A stretch of 64,000 bases of DNA from Vombatus ursinus. Lineage: Eukaryota > Chordata > Mammalia > Diprotodontia > Vombatidae. Location of the stretch: NCBI RefSeq assembly GCF_900497805.2, contig NW_020954576.1, positions 74,290,605-74,354,604 on the forward strand, in the 5' to 3' direction. Under the pieces are notes generated by a model, which saw only the letters and a list, made by a program, of their open reading frames with translations, did not search any database and had not been told where the DNA came from. The position numbers and the translations under genes are program-made. Below are positions 11,265 through 21,300 of the stretch, one piece after another; the first letter of the stretch is position 1, and every line of letters starts with the position of its first letter.

Positions 11265-11570
11265 TAGAGCTAAAAGAATCATAGAATAGTAGAGCTAGAC
11301 GAAAACATAAGAGATCATCAAGTCTAATTTCATAGGAAATGAGGTATAGAGATGAATTGAATTGTCAAAGGTCACAGTGTTTGATTTTGAACCCATGTTT
11401 TTCAAAGGAGAGAGATCAGAGCTAGAGAAATGACTATTGGTCACATAAAAATGAGTTGAGGCTATGATGGTAGATTACCAGAGAAAAAAGTTTAAAGAGA
11501 AGAGATGATGTACAAAGATAGATGCTTGCAGAATGTCAACATTTAAAGGCTAGTCAAAACAATTTCTATA
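11265..11570 (-). mobile_element. Decayed L2/MIR mosaic
   Basis: AGAATCATAGAATAGTAGAG at the left resembles a MIR/CR1 tail. GAGAAGAGATGATGTACAAA and the following bases resemble antisense L2. Limits are approximate. Confidence 0.4.
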
Positions 11571-11579
11571 TAAGAGAAG

Positions 11580-11985
11580 CATGGTAAAATGAACAGAATC
11601 CTGAATTTGAAATAAGAGGGCCTTGGTTAAAATAAATCCATATCCTGCAGTTTACTACTTCATCAACTGTGGTTAAGTCACTTTACCTCCATGGGTGGCA
11701 GTTTCCACATTTGCAAAGTAAGGGAATTGGACTAGATTCCAAGGTTCCTTTGTGGTTCTAAATCTTACAAAAAGCCCTTCTTTTTCAAAGATACTTTTGT
11801 GTTATCTCATCTGATCTTTAAAACAATCCAGTAAAGTACATAACAAGTAGTAATATTCCCATTTTACAGATCAAGGAAACTCTAGAAAAACTTTAGAAAC
11901 TTAACTTCTAAGAGTTCCAAAAAGTTATAGTACTTATGAACGCAAAACTTCTGTCTCCTACATCTCACACTATCATACAGTGAAG
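11580..11985. mobile_element. Two MIR fragments in opposite orientation
   Basis: 11580-11775 reads + (TTAAGTCACTTTACCTCC, TTCCACATTTGCAAAGTAAG). 11800-11900 reads - (ATCTCATCTGATCTTTAAAA, CCCATTTTACAGATCAAGGA). Both are old. Confidence 0.6.
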
Positions 11986-11989
11986 ATCA

Positions 11990-13610
11990 ATGCGTCCTAA
12001 ACTGACAGATACCAACCAGAAAGACTACCAAAAAACCAAAGATCACATTGCCTCGTCTTCTCAAGAACATGACTACGCTCAGTTTTTACAGCTGAAACTA
12101 CAAGAGCAAATCCCGCAACACTGGAAGAGAAAAACATTAGCTAAAGTTCAGGCTTTCAATGCAATTAAACAGAAACATTTAATTTTCACAAGTCTATACT
12201 CAATTTATAATCCCAAAAGTCAAAGTGAATTTTTCTAACATACCATGTGGTCATACAGTCATTGCTACAATGACACTGCACTACTCTTTATGGAAAAAGT
12301 TTGCTGCTTTGTAGTAAACAGGAAATGGTACTATCGTTTTCATTCTCCTTAATCACTGAGTAACTTATTTCTGAAGTCATGATTTGAATAAAATATGAAC
12401 AAAAAAGGCACACATCTCTACACGAGTGAAGTCCAAAAGAATCTCTGTTGTGTTCTATATATTTTTAAAGTTTGGTTAGGCCACAACAAAAGTAAAACTT
12501 TGATCAAATACTAAAACTTCACAAAGTTCAGTATTTACCCACATCTGAATTTGCACAGTGGGAATTAATTTATTCAGCAAGACTTATAGATTCCTAATTC
12601 TCAACATTACTTGTTTAGTACACAAATCTCCATAAATACAACATTTAAATAAATCATTTTAGTACTAGTGAGACAAATATTTTCAGAGAATAATGTTTTT
12701 AAATATCACTGACATTGAAGACACAACTATACTGCAAGGAATAATGCAATTCCAGTCACTTATTTTTAGAAAGAAATCTATATCATCTGGAAACACACAA
12801 AGGTTACAAAGAAATAACACAGCATTAAGCTTCAATTAGTTATATATTACAAAGATCCTAAGAAGCAAACACATTTTTGCAGTTTTCTCACCCATTAAAA
12901 AAATTTTTGGCGATAAAACTGTCTTAGAATTATGTAAAACTATGCAAAACATTTAAGAATTTTGACTGAGAGAAGTACCAGAAATCATTCCCAGTGAAAC
13001 TGTCATATCCTCAATTACTGAGGGGAGGGGGAAAGTGGAGGGAAGGGAGATGTGAGGAATGGGAGGAATGAAGATAAAAGGAGAGAGAAGGGAGGTGGAA
13101 ATGGGGAGAGAAGCTCACTGCAGCCCACCATCTGGTAAATTCTCATTTTAACTAATTATTCTTCCTAACTAGGTAGAAAGCTCTGTTGTTTCTAGATGTT
13201 AAAGTATTGTAAATGCTGTCAGATCACTCTAAATTTAGTGCCCTAGAGCAAAATCTAAATTATCTACCATCATTACAGCTCAGTTGTGCAAAATAAATTA
13301 CAAAAAGGATAAAAAGACAACAACTTAAATAATATATTAATCTCTAATAGAAATTTTGACCAGTCCTATGTGACTAATAGTTGAATGCACAACTACCAAA
13401 AAGCAGTTTTTTAAAACATCAAAACCCTATACTTATAATATTGCAATTTATATTTCCCTATGATTTGCAACTTTTCCATACCCACTAAATTGCCCACATT
13501 GTTAATGTACTGAGTTCTAAACACTGTAAACATTTCTTAGATATGAGTAAGTATCAGCACTGTTTGCTTGAAATTAGACCTAAAGAACCAAATGCTTAAC
13601 ATTTACTTTA
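11990..13610. other. Repeat-poor intron 2 sequence
   Basis: No SINE, LINE or DNA transposon recognised. It includes the purine-rich tract at 13018-13115. The lack of insertions next to the AKT3 start exon suggests constraint or simple proximity to the exon. Confidence 0.5.
13018..13115. repeat. Polypurine G/A tract
   Basis: Nearly 100 bp of almost pure purines with G triplets and quadruplets (GAGGGGAGGGGGAAAGTGGA). On the AKT3 transcript it is a C/U-rich tract about 2.9 kb downstream of exon 2. Could form a triplex or quadruplex, or bind PTB-type proteins; this is inference. Confidence 0.7.
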
Positions 13611-13624
13611 GAATACATTGATCA

Positions 13625-13789
13625 GGGGCAGCTAGGTGGCGCAGCGGATAGAGCACCACCCCTGGAGTCTGGAGGACCTGAGTTCAAATCTAGCCTCAGA
13701 CACTTACTAGCTAGTTGTATGACCCTGGGCAAGTCACTTAACCCCTACTGCCTCCAAAATTTAAAAAAAAAAAAAAAAGCAAAGAAAGA
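13625..13789 (+). mobile_element. A-tailed marsupial SINE, full length, with 13-bp TSD
   Basis: Begins GGGGCAGCTAGGTGGCGCAG, ends with a 16-A tail followed by a short purine stretch. Perfect direct repeats AATACATTGATCA lie at 13612-13624 and 13790-13802. Divergence is low, so this is one of the younger insertions, 2.2 kb from AKT3 exon 2. Confidence 0.97.
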
Positions 13790-13802
13790 AATACATTGAT
13801 CA

Positions 13803-16013
13803 CTATCAGCAAACCTAGAGACTGAGGCCTATATACATCATATTAATGTGTACTTTATACCTTTAGTGATGCCTTAATGGTGCCTCTTGGGGTGAAGTAT
13901 CGCTAGTACTGAGGTGGGAGACAGAATAATCTAGTGATGAATGCCTAGGAACAAGAAAACCTATAATAACCACTTTATTAAGTATTTGTTCTTATTAAAC
14001 TGTTAAAGTATAACATAATCCTAATTTTTTTTATGTAGAGGGATTTTATTTATCATTAGTAACCAAAATAATGAAAGAATCTATTTTTTATAAAGAACAG
14101 TCGCAAAATTAACAGTCACTGATATGGAATAAGCTATGTGATTCCTCAGCTTCATATTTACATCAGAAATGCAAATCAAATTAGATTAAGTCCAGAAAAC
14201 ATACAATGTAGAAACTTTTTACAATGCTGATAGTAGGGGATAAAATCAATACCCATCTTTTAAGCTAAATGTATATCATGATTGTTGGTACTGAATTTGG
14301 GGCAACAATAATTTGATTCAAGGTATATTCAAATCCCAGAAACAAACTATCTTTTATTAAGTTGACTATCCCTAAGTAACAGATTGTGTATGTTAGCTAA
14401 TATAAAAAATAGTGTCCAAAAGGTGCCAAACAATGATTTAATTGGAAGACCAAACTTGCATATTTTTCTTCAATAGTTCAGTTGAGATATTCAAAAATAT
14501 GGTAAACTATCACCAATGCAAAGCTTCATTCAATAAGTCCCCAAACCTGTCATGAATATGGAGAAAATGCAAGCAAAACTGAGAAGAAGGAAAAGTACTT
14601 TCTAAAGAAGAGACACCACTTCAGGTGTGTTCTGCATACAACACAAAACTTTGAAAGTATATTTTAAATTCTATGTAATACTGAAAATGATATAAAAATG
14701 CTTCAATAAAACACTGTGTATTTCTATTCAGTATGTAATTACTTTTTCAAAAAACAGCACATAAAAGGCAAGGAAACTCAGATTTTTTTTTAAATGACCA
14801 AAATTGTTTCTGAAGAATATATGATGAAATACAGCTCTCTCTTCTCAATAGAGAAATGTTACATTCGTTCACTGTATCAATTAGTTTTGCTTAACTACTT
14901 TTTGACAAAGTGGTTGGGATCTGGTGGAATATGAAGAAATGTCAGTGTAAAAAAAGGCATCGATATAACCTTTTTTTAAAGGAATAATAGGTAATCTTTT
15001 TTTAAAAAAAACTCTATAAAGAATTAAATGTCTGCCAATAACTTCTGACACAGAAAATAGCTACACAGGAACTTTGAAATTCTGAGAATGGAATAGTTCC
15101 ATCCCACTTAACGTGGTCATGTGAGTAAACTGTAACTGCTTACAACTATACTAAAGTCTCTAGTTTTCTAATAACACATTTATTCCATAAGCAGGTGATT
15201 TTATAAAGGATAAGTATAAATTAAATTTTTCATTTACTTCATTTTTCTATTTCATTTTATCCCAATAAAAATGACATATTTGAATTATTTGTTTAAACTA
15301 AGTGATTTTAATTATTAAAATACAAATTTAAAAACCAAAATATCCTTTATCATCCATGACTTGTCTCAATCATCTGTAGCATCAGTTTCCATTGATATAT
15401 ATATATATATATAGATATAGATAGATAGATAGATATAGATTCCCTTCCACCTATCCACCCACCAAAATTAAAAGCCCATCAAGTTATTATTTTTAAAATA
15501 CAGCATCCAAATGATCAATGCACTACATTAGAAGTTATATATACTTATGTACATACACACATATATCCACATTTACACACATGTATGTGTATGTGTATTT
15601 AAAAACTGTTAAGAGTTAAAGTCATTCTGAGTCATTTATTCAGAATGAAGCTCTTTGGGCCACTTTAGAAAATCACAAAACCTGTAAGTTTCTTCAAAAC
15701 ATATATATAAGGTACAACTCAAAGTCAAAAAGTCAGAGCTAACTTGCCAGTCAAATCATAAAAGACATTCAAGAATTACAAGAAATGTTTTCAAATAAAA
15801 GCCAACACCTAAACTGTAACCCATAGCATTATTTTTTTTCCAACTAGAAAACATAATATACTACAGATCACAAGTTTCACTTTGTCCACTGGCTAAGATA
15901 AAATGCCAGACATTACATTTTTCTTCTCAAGCAATTCCCAACAGACCCCTAAACTTTTACCAACAATTTAATTTTTATTCTTACTAGTATTTTCAGTTTT
16001 GTTTAGGACTTAC
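13803..16013. other. Repeat-poor intron 2 sequence flanking exon 2
   Basis: About 2.2 kb with no recognised transposon, containing only a (TA)n/(TAGA)n microsatellite at 15394-15440 and a TG-rich patch at 15545-15600. Candidate for intronic splicing or enhancer elements of AKT3. Confidence 0.5.
15394..15440. repeat. (TA)n / (TAGA)n compound microsatellite
   Basis: About nine TA units then TAGA units, 575 bp downstream of AKT3 exon 2 in transcript direction. Confidence 0.9.
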
Positions 16014-16059
16014 CCCTCTTCTGAACCCAACCTTCTTTCACAATGGTAACATCGCTCAT
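16014..16059 (-). CDS. AKT3: AKT3 (RAC-gamma serine/threonine kinase), first coding segment, partial
   Basis: Read on the minus strand, the ATG at 16059-16057 opens MSDVTIVKEGWVQKR and the first base of a Gly codon. This is the N-terminus I know for vertebrate AKT3; AKT1 and AKT2 begin differently (MSDVAIVKEGWLHKR and MNEVSVIKEGWLHKR). These residues form the first strand of the pleckstrin-homology domain, which binds PIP3/PI(3,4)P2 and recruits the kinase to the plasma membrane in the PI3K-mTOR pathway. The reading frame stops at a splice donor after 46 nt (phase 1), so the remaining roughly 460 residues lie in exons beyond the left edge. The start is supported by A at -3, by an in-frame TAG 34 codons upstream (16161-16159) and by the absence of any other ATG in the exon's 5' part. 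No frame damage is seen. Identification rests on recalled protein sequence, with no search. Confidence 0.96.
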
Positions 16060-16174
16060 GATGGCTCCCCTCTGAGCCCTCAACTTCAAGAAAAGATACT
16101 TTGAGATATCAGCTTTGGGGTTTGGATTCTCTTTTGCTGCTGCTGCCCTTCCCACTCTCTAGTGATGACTCAGC
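16014..16174 (-). other. AKT3: AKT3 exon 2 (5' UTR end plus start codon)
   Basis: On the minus strand a pyrimidine-rich stretch ending TTCCTTCCAG precedes base 16174, giving a good acceptor. The exon runs 161 nt to 16014 and is followed by GTAAGT (16013-16008), a near-ideal donor. The first 115 nt are 5' UTR with a short CAG/CAA-like purine-rich stretch (16130-16150); the last 46 nt are coding. The intron interrupts the Gly codon after its first base. The acceptor immediately upstream of a 5' UTR segment shows that at least one non-coding exon lies farther right, which points to the CpG island at 53-55 kb. Confidence 0.9.
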
Positions 16175-16199
16175 CTGGAAGGAAGTATTGAAGAAAGAA

Positions 16200-17330
16200 T
16201 TTCTTTTTTTTTCCATTCTTGCAACTCATACAGCAATAACAAACAACTAATTCTTTGTAAATGTCTTCAACTGCCTGACCCCACATAAAAATTTGGCTCT
16301 TCAAACTAGGGAACTTATTTATTAAATAATTCTATAATGAATGTACTTCCCTGATCTCGTGACATATTTCAATGATAATGAAACTTCTGACTTGAGAAGT
16401 TAATAGAAACAGTTTAAAAAAAATCATTGTAATACATAAAGCTTTGTGTTCTAAAGAATAGAAAAAAAAGTTTGAAAGCAGTCTAAAAATTTGTTCTATT
16501 TTTTTCTCAAAATTTCGATTATTTTATGACAACCAATCTGAATGCTTTTATTTGCTATTCTTCAGGTGAAACACATAATATTCCAGAAGCTCAATATTCC
16601 TTAATACTTCAAGAATTCATCATTTCATCAGTGTGGTAACTACCACTACAGATAGGTATTATAGCCACTCAATACCTTAGAAGAAAGTCTTCATGAGTTA
16701 CCATGCATGGCCAAAAATTTGTCATTTCATGACTAACTCTTTACAAGTAATCACAAAATAAACCAGTATACGTTTGCAAGGGAGGAAATGGGGGGAGTGG
16801 GGAAAAATGACTTTAGTTTATGGGATGTTGACTTTACAATGTCTTCAGGATATCTTTCTAGCAATGGTGATTCACTCAAACAAACTATTTTAAACTCCAA
16901 CATTTTTATGTAACCAGTACAAATTTTAAGGTTCCTAGGGATTAGGTTGTAATCTAAATCTCTGTGTATGTCCTACAGGACAGTATACTTATCAATAATT
17001 GCTGTTTGTTAGTGACATAGCTAGCAAAACAGCTAAATTTTTTAAAAAATACTTCTTTATTTAAAGACACAATATATCCATTAAATACAGAACACAAGTC
17101 AGTGAGCATGCAATGTGTTCAGCAGTATTCAGTAATATTGTCTTTATTTACCAGACAATGCAAAAACAAGAAAAAGTGAACTGATTCTGAGTTCAATTCA
17201 GCAGAAAGTTACTAGATATCAATTTCCCTTTCTTTATGATTCTGCTTAATGGATGGTATCATACCTTAATTTCCTATTCACATTTGCACATTTTAGTTGT
17301 GTTTTTGTCTGAGTGTAGGAAATAGCAAGG
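16200..17330. other. Repeat-poor intron 1 sequence upstream of exon 2
   Basis: No nameable repeat in 1.1 kb. Contains the branch-point region and pyrimidine tract of the exon 2 acceptor at its left end. Confidence 0.5.
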
Positions 17331-17334
17331 CCAG

Positions 17335-17575
17335 TTTGTCACCATCATCATCATAGCATTTATATAGCACTTTTACAAGTATTATTTCATTTGATCTTCA
17401 CAACTTCACAACCCTTGGTAGTCGGAATTATATTATTACAATTTTACAAATGAGGAAATCAAGGCTGACAGAGGTTAAGTGATTTGCCCAGGGTCACACA
17501 GCTCACATCTGAGACTTTCTGAATTCAGGTTTTGATTCTTTGTCAAGTACTCTTTCCACTGACCCATCTAGCTTC
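17335..17575 (-). mobile_element. MIR/THER-type SINE
   Basis: TTTATATAGCACTTTTACAA, then GGGTCACACAGCTCACATCT, then CTTTCCACTGACCCATCTAG: antisense MIR with a CATCAT microsatellite at its end. Confidence 0.85.
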
Positions 17576-17599
17576 CAAGACTGGCTTGGTATGGGAAGA

Positions 17600-18150
17600 C
17601 ATGGTATGGAAAAGAGAAAAACATTAAATAGGGGTGAAAAGGTAGGTTAGGATCAGGTTATAAAGGGATTTAAATGTCAACATTTATATTTGATCCTAGA
17701 GTCAATAGGGAGCTATCTATTGCAGTTTGGGGGTGGGGAAGTGTAGAGTATGACACTTTACGTCATGTGTAGAGCAGCATTTTAGGAAAATTTCTTTTGC
17801 AACTGTGCATAGGATGGACTAGAGAAGGAATACATATGAGACACAGGGAGCAATTGGGAGCACAGTACAATAATTCAGGCTGAAGTGACAAGGGCCTAAA
17901 CTAGCATAGTGGCTATGTAAGTACAAGGAAGAGGACAGATGCCAAAAATTTTGTGGATACAGAAATTTCAAGATTTAGTAATTACTTAAAAGATGAAAAA
18001 GAATAAAGAGTCAAGATACCACCCAGATTGGAAACTGAGATTACTGGAAGGAGGTAAGGTCCCCAACAGAAACAGGGTAGTTCAGAAGAAGAGTAGATTT
18101 AGGTGGATGATAATGCATTACAATCTGCAATGGAGTTCAAAACGTCATGC
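17600..18150 (-). mobile_element. L2 LINE fragment
   Basis: GGTTATAAAGGGATTTAAAT, TATTTGATCCTAGAGTCAAT, ATAGGATGGACTAGAGAAGG follow the antisense L2 ORF2 order shared with 5480-5690 and 57090-57260. Decayed. Confidence 0.75.
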
Positions 18151-19140
18151 CTGTTTATCCTGTGTGGCTCACTCTACCACACACAAAATAAAAAAGAGAG
18201 AAGAGGGAGGAGTTTTTTTAATTACCTTTTTTTAAGAATTACTGCCCTAAAATATAAAGCCTGAGGAAGTGACAAGCTGGGGGTGGTGGTGTAGAATGTA
18301 GGTAGAATTTTTCCAGTGGTACCTGTGAAGGTGTTACTGTAGGTACTCTGGTTGCAGTTGATGTACAAAGGGGGAAAGTGGATCTTGCAAAAGCTAGGAG
18401 TTAACAGAGTGGGAAGTGTTGAGCAATTATGGGTGAAGGGTAGGTATAACTGTGTTGAAAACATACCCCACAATCGGCTATGGAAGGGAGGGTAAAATAG
18501 AACCAATCTTCCCACCCTCTGACTGGTTGACCACAAACCTTTTTGAGTGATGCCACAGCCTACACTTTGGAGACCTGTGCTCAAACCAAACACTTCCACA
18601 CTAACCGAACAAAAATAAGCTTAGCATTGTTTCCAAATCACTGTCTAAAAAAAATTGATAAGTGGCTCCTTTCATTTGCTAAAAAACACAATTTTTTTAA
18701 ACTTTTACAATGAAATAAAGTCTTACATAAATTTCTAAATTCCTCTTTCCAACAGAAAATTTCAGCCTAATACTAAAGAAAAGTTCCCTAACCATTAAAT
18801 CTGTCCCAAAATTAAGTAGGCACTCTCATAAGACAATTAATTCCCAATGTTAGAAGTATTCAAATAGAAATACTTATCATGAATGTTACAGACAGGATTC
18901 ATGACTGGGGTAGAGGCTGGACAAGATAATATTTGAAGTTCAGTCTAATTCTAAGATTGTATAATTCTGTGATTATCTGTTTATTAAAAGAGGTATCTCA
19001 GAGAACTCCACCACCCCCCAAAAAACAAACCTCAGCCTGATTTAAACATCAAACATATGCTATGTTCAATAGTATATTAAATGCCTATTTATGTGCTAAG
19101 CCATGTACAAGCTGCTAAAGGACAAAAGTTTCCACACTAG
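18150..19140. other. Intron 1 sequence, nothing recognised
   Basis: Contains a 125-codon minus frame (18222-18599) without recognisable motifs and rich in Ser, Thr and Leu; I treat it as chance. A short MIR-like tail may lie at 18910-18980. Confidence 0.4.
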
Positions 19141-19144
19141 CTCT

Positions 19145-19300
19145 CATGAATAAATGAATGAATAAGCATTTATTAAACATTTACTATGCTCCAAGCTGTA
19201 AGGATACAAATAGTAAAATTAAACAGTCTATGCTCTCAAGAAGCTAACATTATAATCGGAAGAGAGAACATATATAGAATCCTTTGGCAGGGTAAATGAA
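19145..19300 (-). mobile_element. L2 3' end
   Basis: GAATAAGCATTTATTAAACA, CTCTCAAGAAGCTAACATTA: antisense L2 terminus. Upstream L2 sequence may continue near 19850-20500 after a purine microsatellite and a MIR. Confidence 0.7.
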
Positions 19301-19467
19301 AAAAGGTCCAGGGCTCCTTAGCAGCAAAGCAGATGGTAATGTCTCAAAGCCTAGACTGCACAGGAACAAAACACATTGTAAGGCCTGATGGTCCTCTATG
19401 TAACCAAGACTATAGTTGGTGAACTCCTGTTCAACAAACAGAATGATATTAAGGTTACAATTTAGTA

Positions 19468-19554
19468 TAGGGATGAAAGAAAGAAAGAGAGAGAGAAGGG
19501 AAGGAAAGAAGGAGGGAAGGAAGGAAAGAAGGAGGGAAGGAAAGCAGGAAGGAA
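19468..19554. repeat. (GAAA)n/(GGAA)n purine microsatellite
   Basis: Pure purine run of GAAA, GA and GGAA/GGAG units. Length-variable type. Confidence 0.9.
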
Positions 19555-19584
19555 GAGCTCTAAGACATTCAAGTTAGAAAATTG

Positions 19585-19800
19585 ATACTGAAACAGCCTC
19601 AGACACTTAATAGCTATGTGAACCTTGGCAGGTCACTTAAACACTGTCTGCCTGTTTCCTCAACTATCAAGTGGAAATAATAGCACCTGTAATTCACACA
19701 GCTGTTGTGAGGATTAAATGAGATAATGGTAAAGTCCTTAGCACAGTGCCTAGCACGTAGTAAGCACTTAATAAATGCTTGTTCCCTCCCCTTCTCTTAC
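19585..19800 (+). mobile_element. MIR with L2-type tail
   Basis: GCCTCAGACACTTAATAGCT, then GTGAGGATTAAATGAGATAA, then CCTAGCACGTAGTAAGCACT. Confidence 0.8.
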
Positions 19801-20520
19801 TTGTTCACTTATTGACTGACTGAAAAGAATGATCAAGAAATACTTTACATAAAAGGTGGCATCTGAATTAATCTTTAATGGACAGGGAGAAATTAAACAG
19901 GCCAAGAGGGTATTCTGGCTAGAGGGAATTAGAAGAACAAATGCACAAAAGTGGAGACCTACAAAGCATGTTCACAGAACAGGAGTTCTCTGTACAATCT
20001 GACTCCAGCATAGCATATATAAAAGAAAACAATGTAAAAGAGACTGGTAAAGATAGAATCATGCCAGATTGTTATGATTCTTGAATAGCAATTAAGCAAA
20101 TCTGAATTTTAATGGGTAGAAAATAGTGAGTCACTTTAGAGTTCTAGATCAGACCAAATAAGAAAGATTAACCTAGCAGCAACTAAGGACAGATTGGAGA
20201 AGAGTAAATAAAGACCTCAGGCTATTGTCATAGTTAACAGATGTAAAAGGAGAAATCCTTAGGAATCCATGAGGTCTGAATATGAAGGTTAGGGAAAAAG
20301 ACAAATAAAGCACTCAAAATGTCAATGCAGGAAACTGGTAAATACTGGTATAACTGATAGGAATCATTAAGTCAGAGGGGAAACCAGGTTTATTAGTGGA
20401 AAAAGTAAGATGGTTCATGTCAAGTTTAGTCTGAGGTAGCAATAGGCCAATCATATGAAGAGGTCCAATAGGCATTTCCAGATAAAAGGCTTTATAGTGC
20501 AGTGGACAGGTCAGAGACAG
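19800..20520 (-). mobile_element. L2 LINE fragment
   Basis: Antisense L2: GTGGCATCTGAATTAATCTT, ATTCTGGCTAGAGGGAATTA, then AAGATTAACCTAGCAGCAAC. Strongly diverged; assignment rests on order of matching pieces. Confidence 0.55.
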
Positions 20521-20545
20521 ACACACAAATATGAGTCATCTAGAG

Positions 20546-20615
20546 CAGAGCTTCTTAAACTTTTTCCACTCATGACTCCTTCAAAACTTTTTAAACTGTG
20601 GATCAAGACAGTTTA
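20546..20615 (+). mobile_element. hAT-type DNA transposon end fragment
   Basis: CAGAGCTTCTTAAACTTTTT and CATGACTCCTTCAAAACTTT resemble a hAT terminal sequence common in mammals. The other end is not found. Confidence 0.5.
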
Positions 20616-21125
20616 AGTAGAGTGCAGCAGCAATAGCAGTGGATTGCCAAGGGAGTTAGAAAAGAACCAACTGACAGAATTGTAGCAGGGGGACAGTGTG
20701 CACAACTCTACAAGGCTTAAAGAAAAGGGAATTGAAAAGCCAGTTAGGAGCAGTTGTGTCTCCCTAGAAGCTACCTGGCATATGGACCCAAAGCGAGTGA
20801 AAAGTAAATACTCCAACTTGGGAAGAAGCTGAGACAGTCTTTTCCAACCCTAGGAATACAGATACCATCAAATGGGGAGGAGTCAGAAAGTAACATGAGA
20901 ATACAAGGGAAAAAAGACTAAAACCACCAAAGATTTTAAGAGGAAGATACTTAATTAAAAAGTAGAGCACAAGGAAGATAAAAAATACTAAAATCATAAG
21001 GATACGAAGTAAAAACTCACAAAAATCACAAAGTTCTCCAAATAATTATTACAAGACAAAGGAAATTGAATCAATGCCTGATGAAACAGAAGGAAGGAAG
21101 GAAAGAAGGAACAAACAAATGACTA
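20616..21125. other. Unassigned intron 1 sequence
   Basis: No clear family. 21030-21115 shares about 60 bp with 8782-8870, so it belongs to a dispersed repeat, and ends in a (GGAA)n microsatellite. Confidence 0.4.
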
Positions 21126-21127
21126 AT

Positions 21128-21300
21128 TAAGGCCTTACTATGTGCAAAGTACTATGCTAAGTGCTGGGCAAATGAAGAGAAAAGACATTATCTGCTCTCA
21201 AGGAGCTCACATTCTAATGGGGGAAACAACATACATGGAAAGTTTCAGCTGGAAGTCAGATGGAAAGGTCCTAAGGCCCTTAGGGTCCAAGAGAAAAATC
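21128..21300 (-). mobile_element. L2 3' end
   Basis: TTACTATGTGCAAAGTACTA and CTCTCAAGGAGCTCACATTC: antisense L2 terminus. Confidence 0.8.

Larger units (their letters stand above)
1..16013 (-). other. AKT3: AKT3 intron 2, 5' portion (runs off the left edge)
   Basis: Everything left of the exon 2 donor is intronic for AKT3. No sequence matching the next AKT3 exon (EYIKNWRPRYFLLK...) was seen on the minus strand, so the intron exceeds 16 kb; this fits the very long introns of AKT3 in mammals. The contents are repeats listed separately, with a repeat-poor part next to the exon. Confidence 0.8.

Noticed and set aside
13625-13710. tRNA gene
   Set aside because: The box B-like GTTCAAAT and box A-like parts belong to the tRNA-derived head of a SINE, not to a functional tRNA.
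18222-18599. 125-codon minus frame in unique sequence
   Set aside because: Sense for AKT3 transcription but no motif, no splice sites noticed and biased to Ser, Thr and Leu; chance is likeliest.
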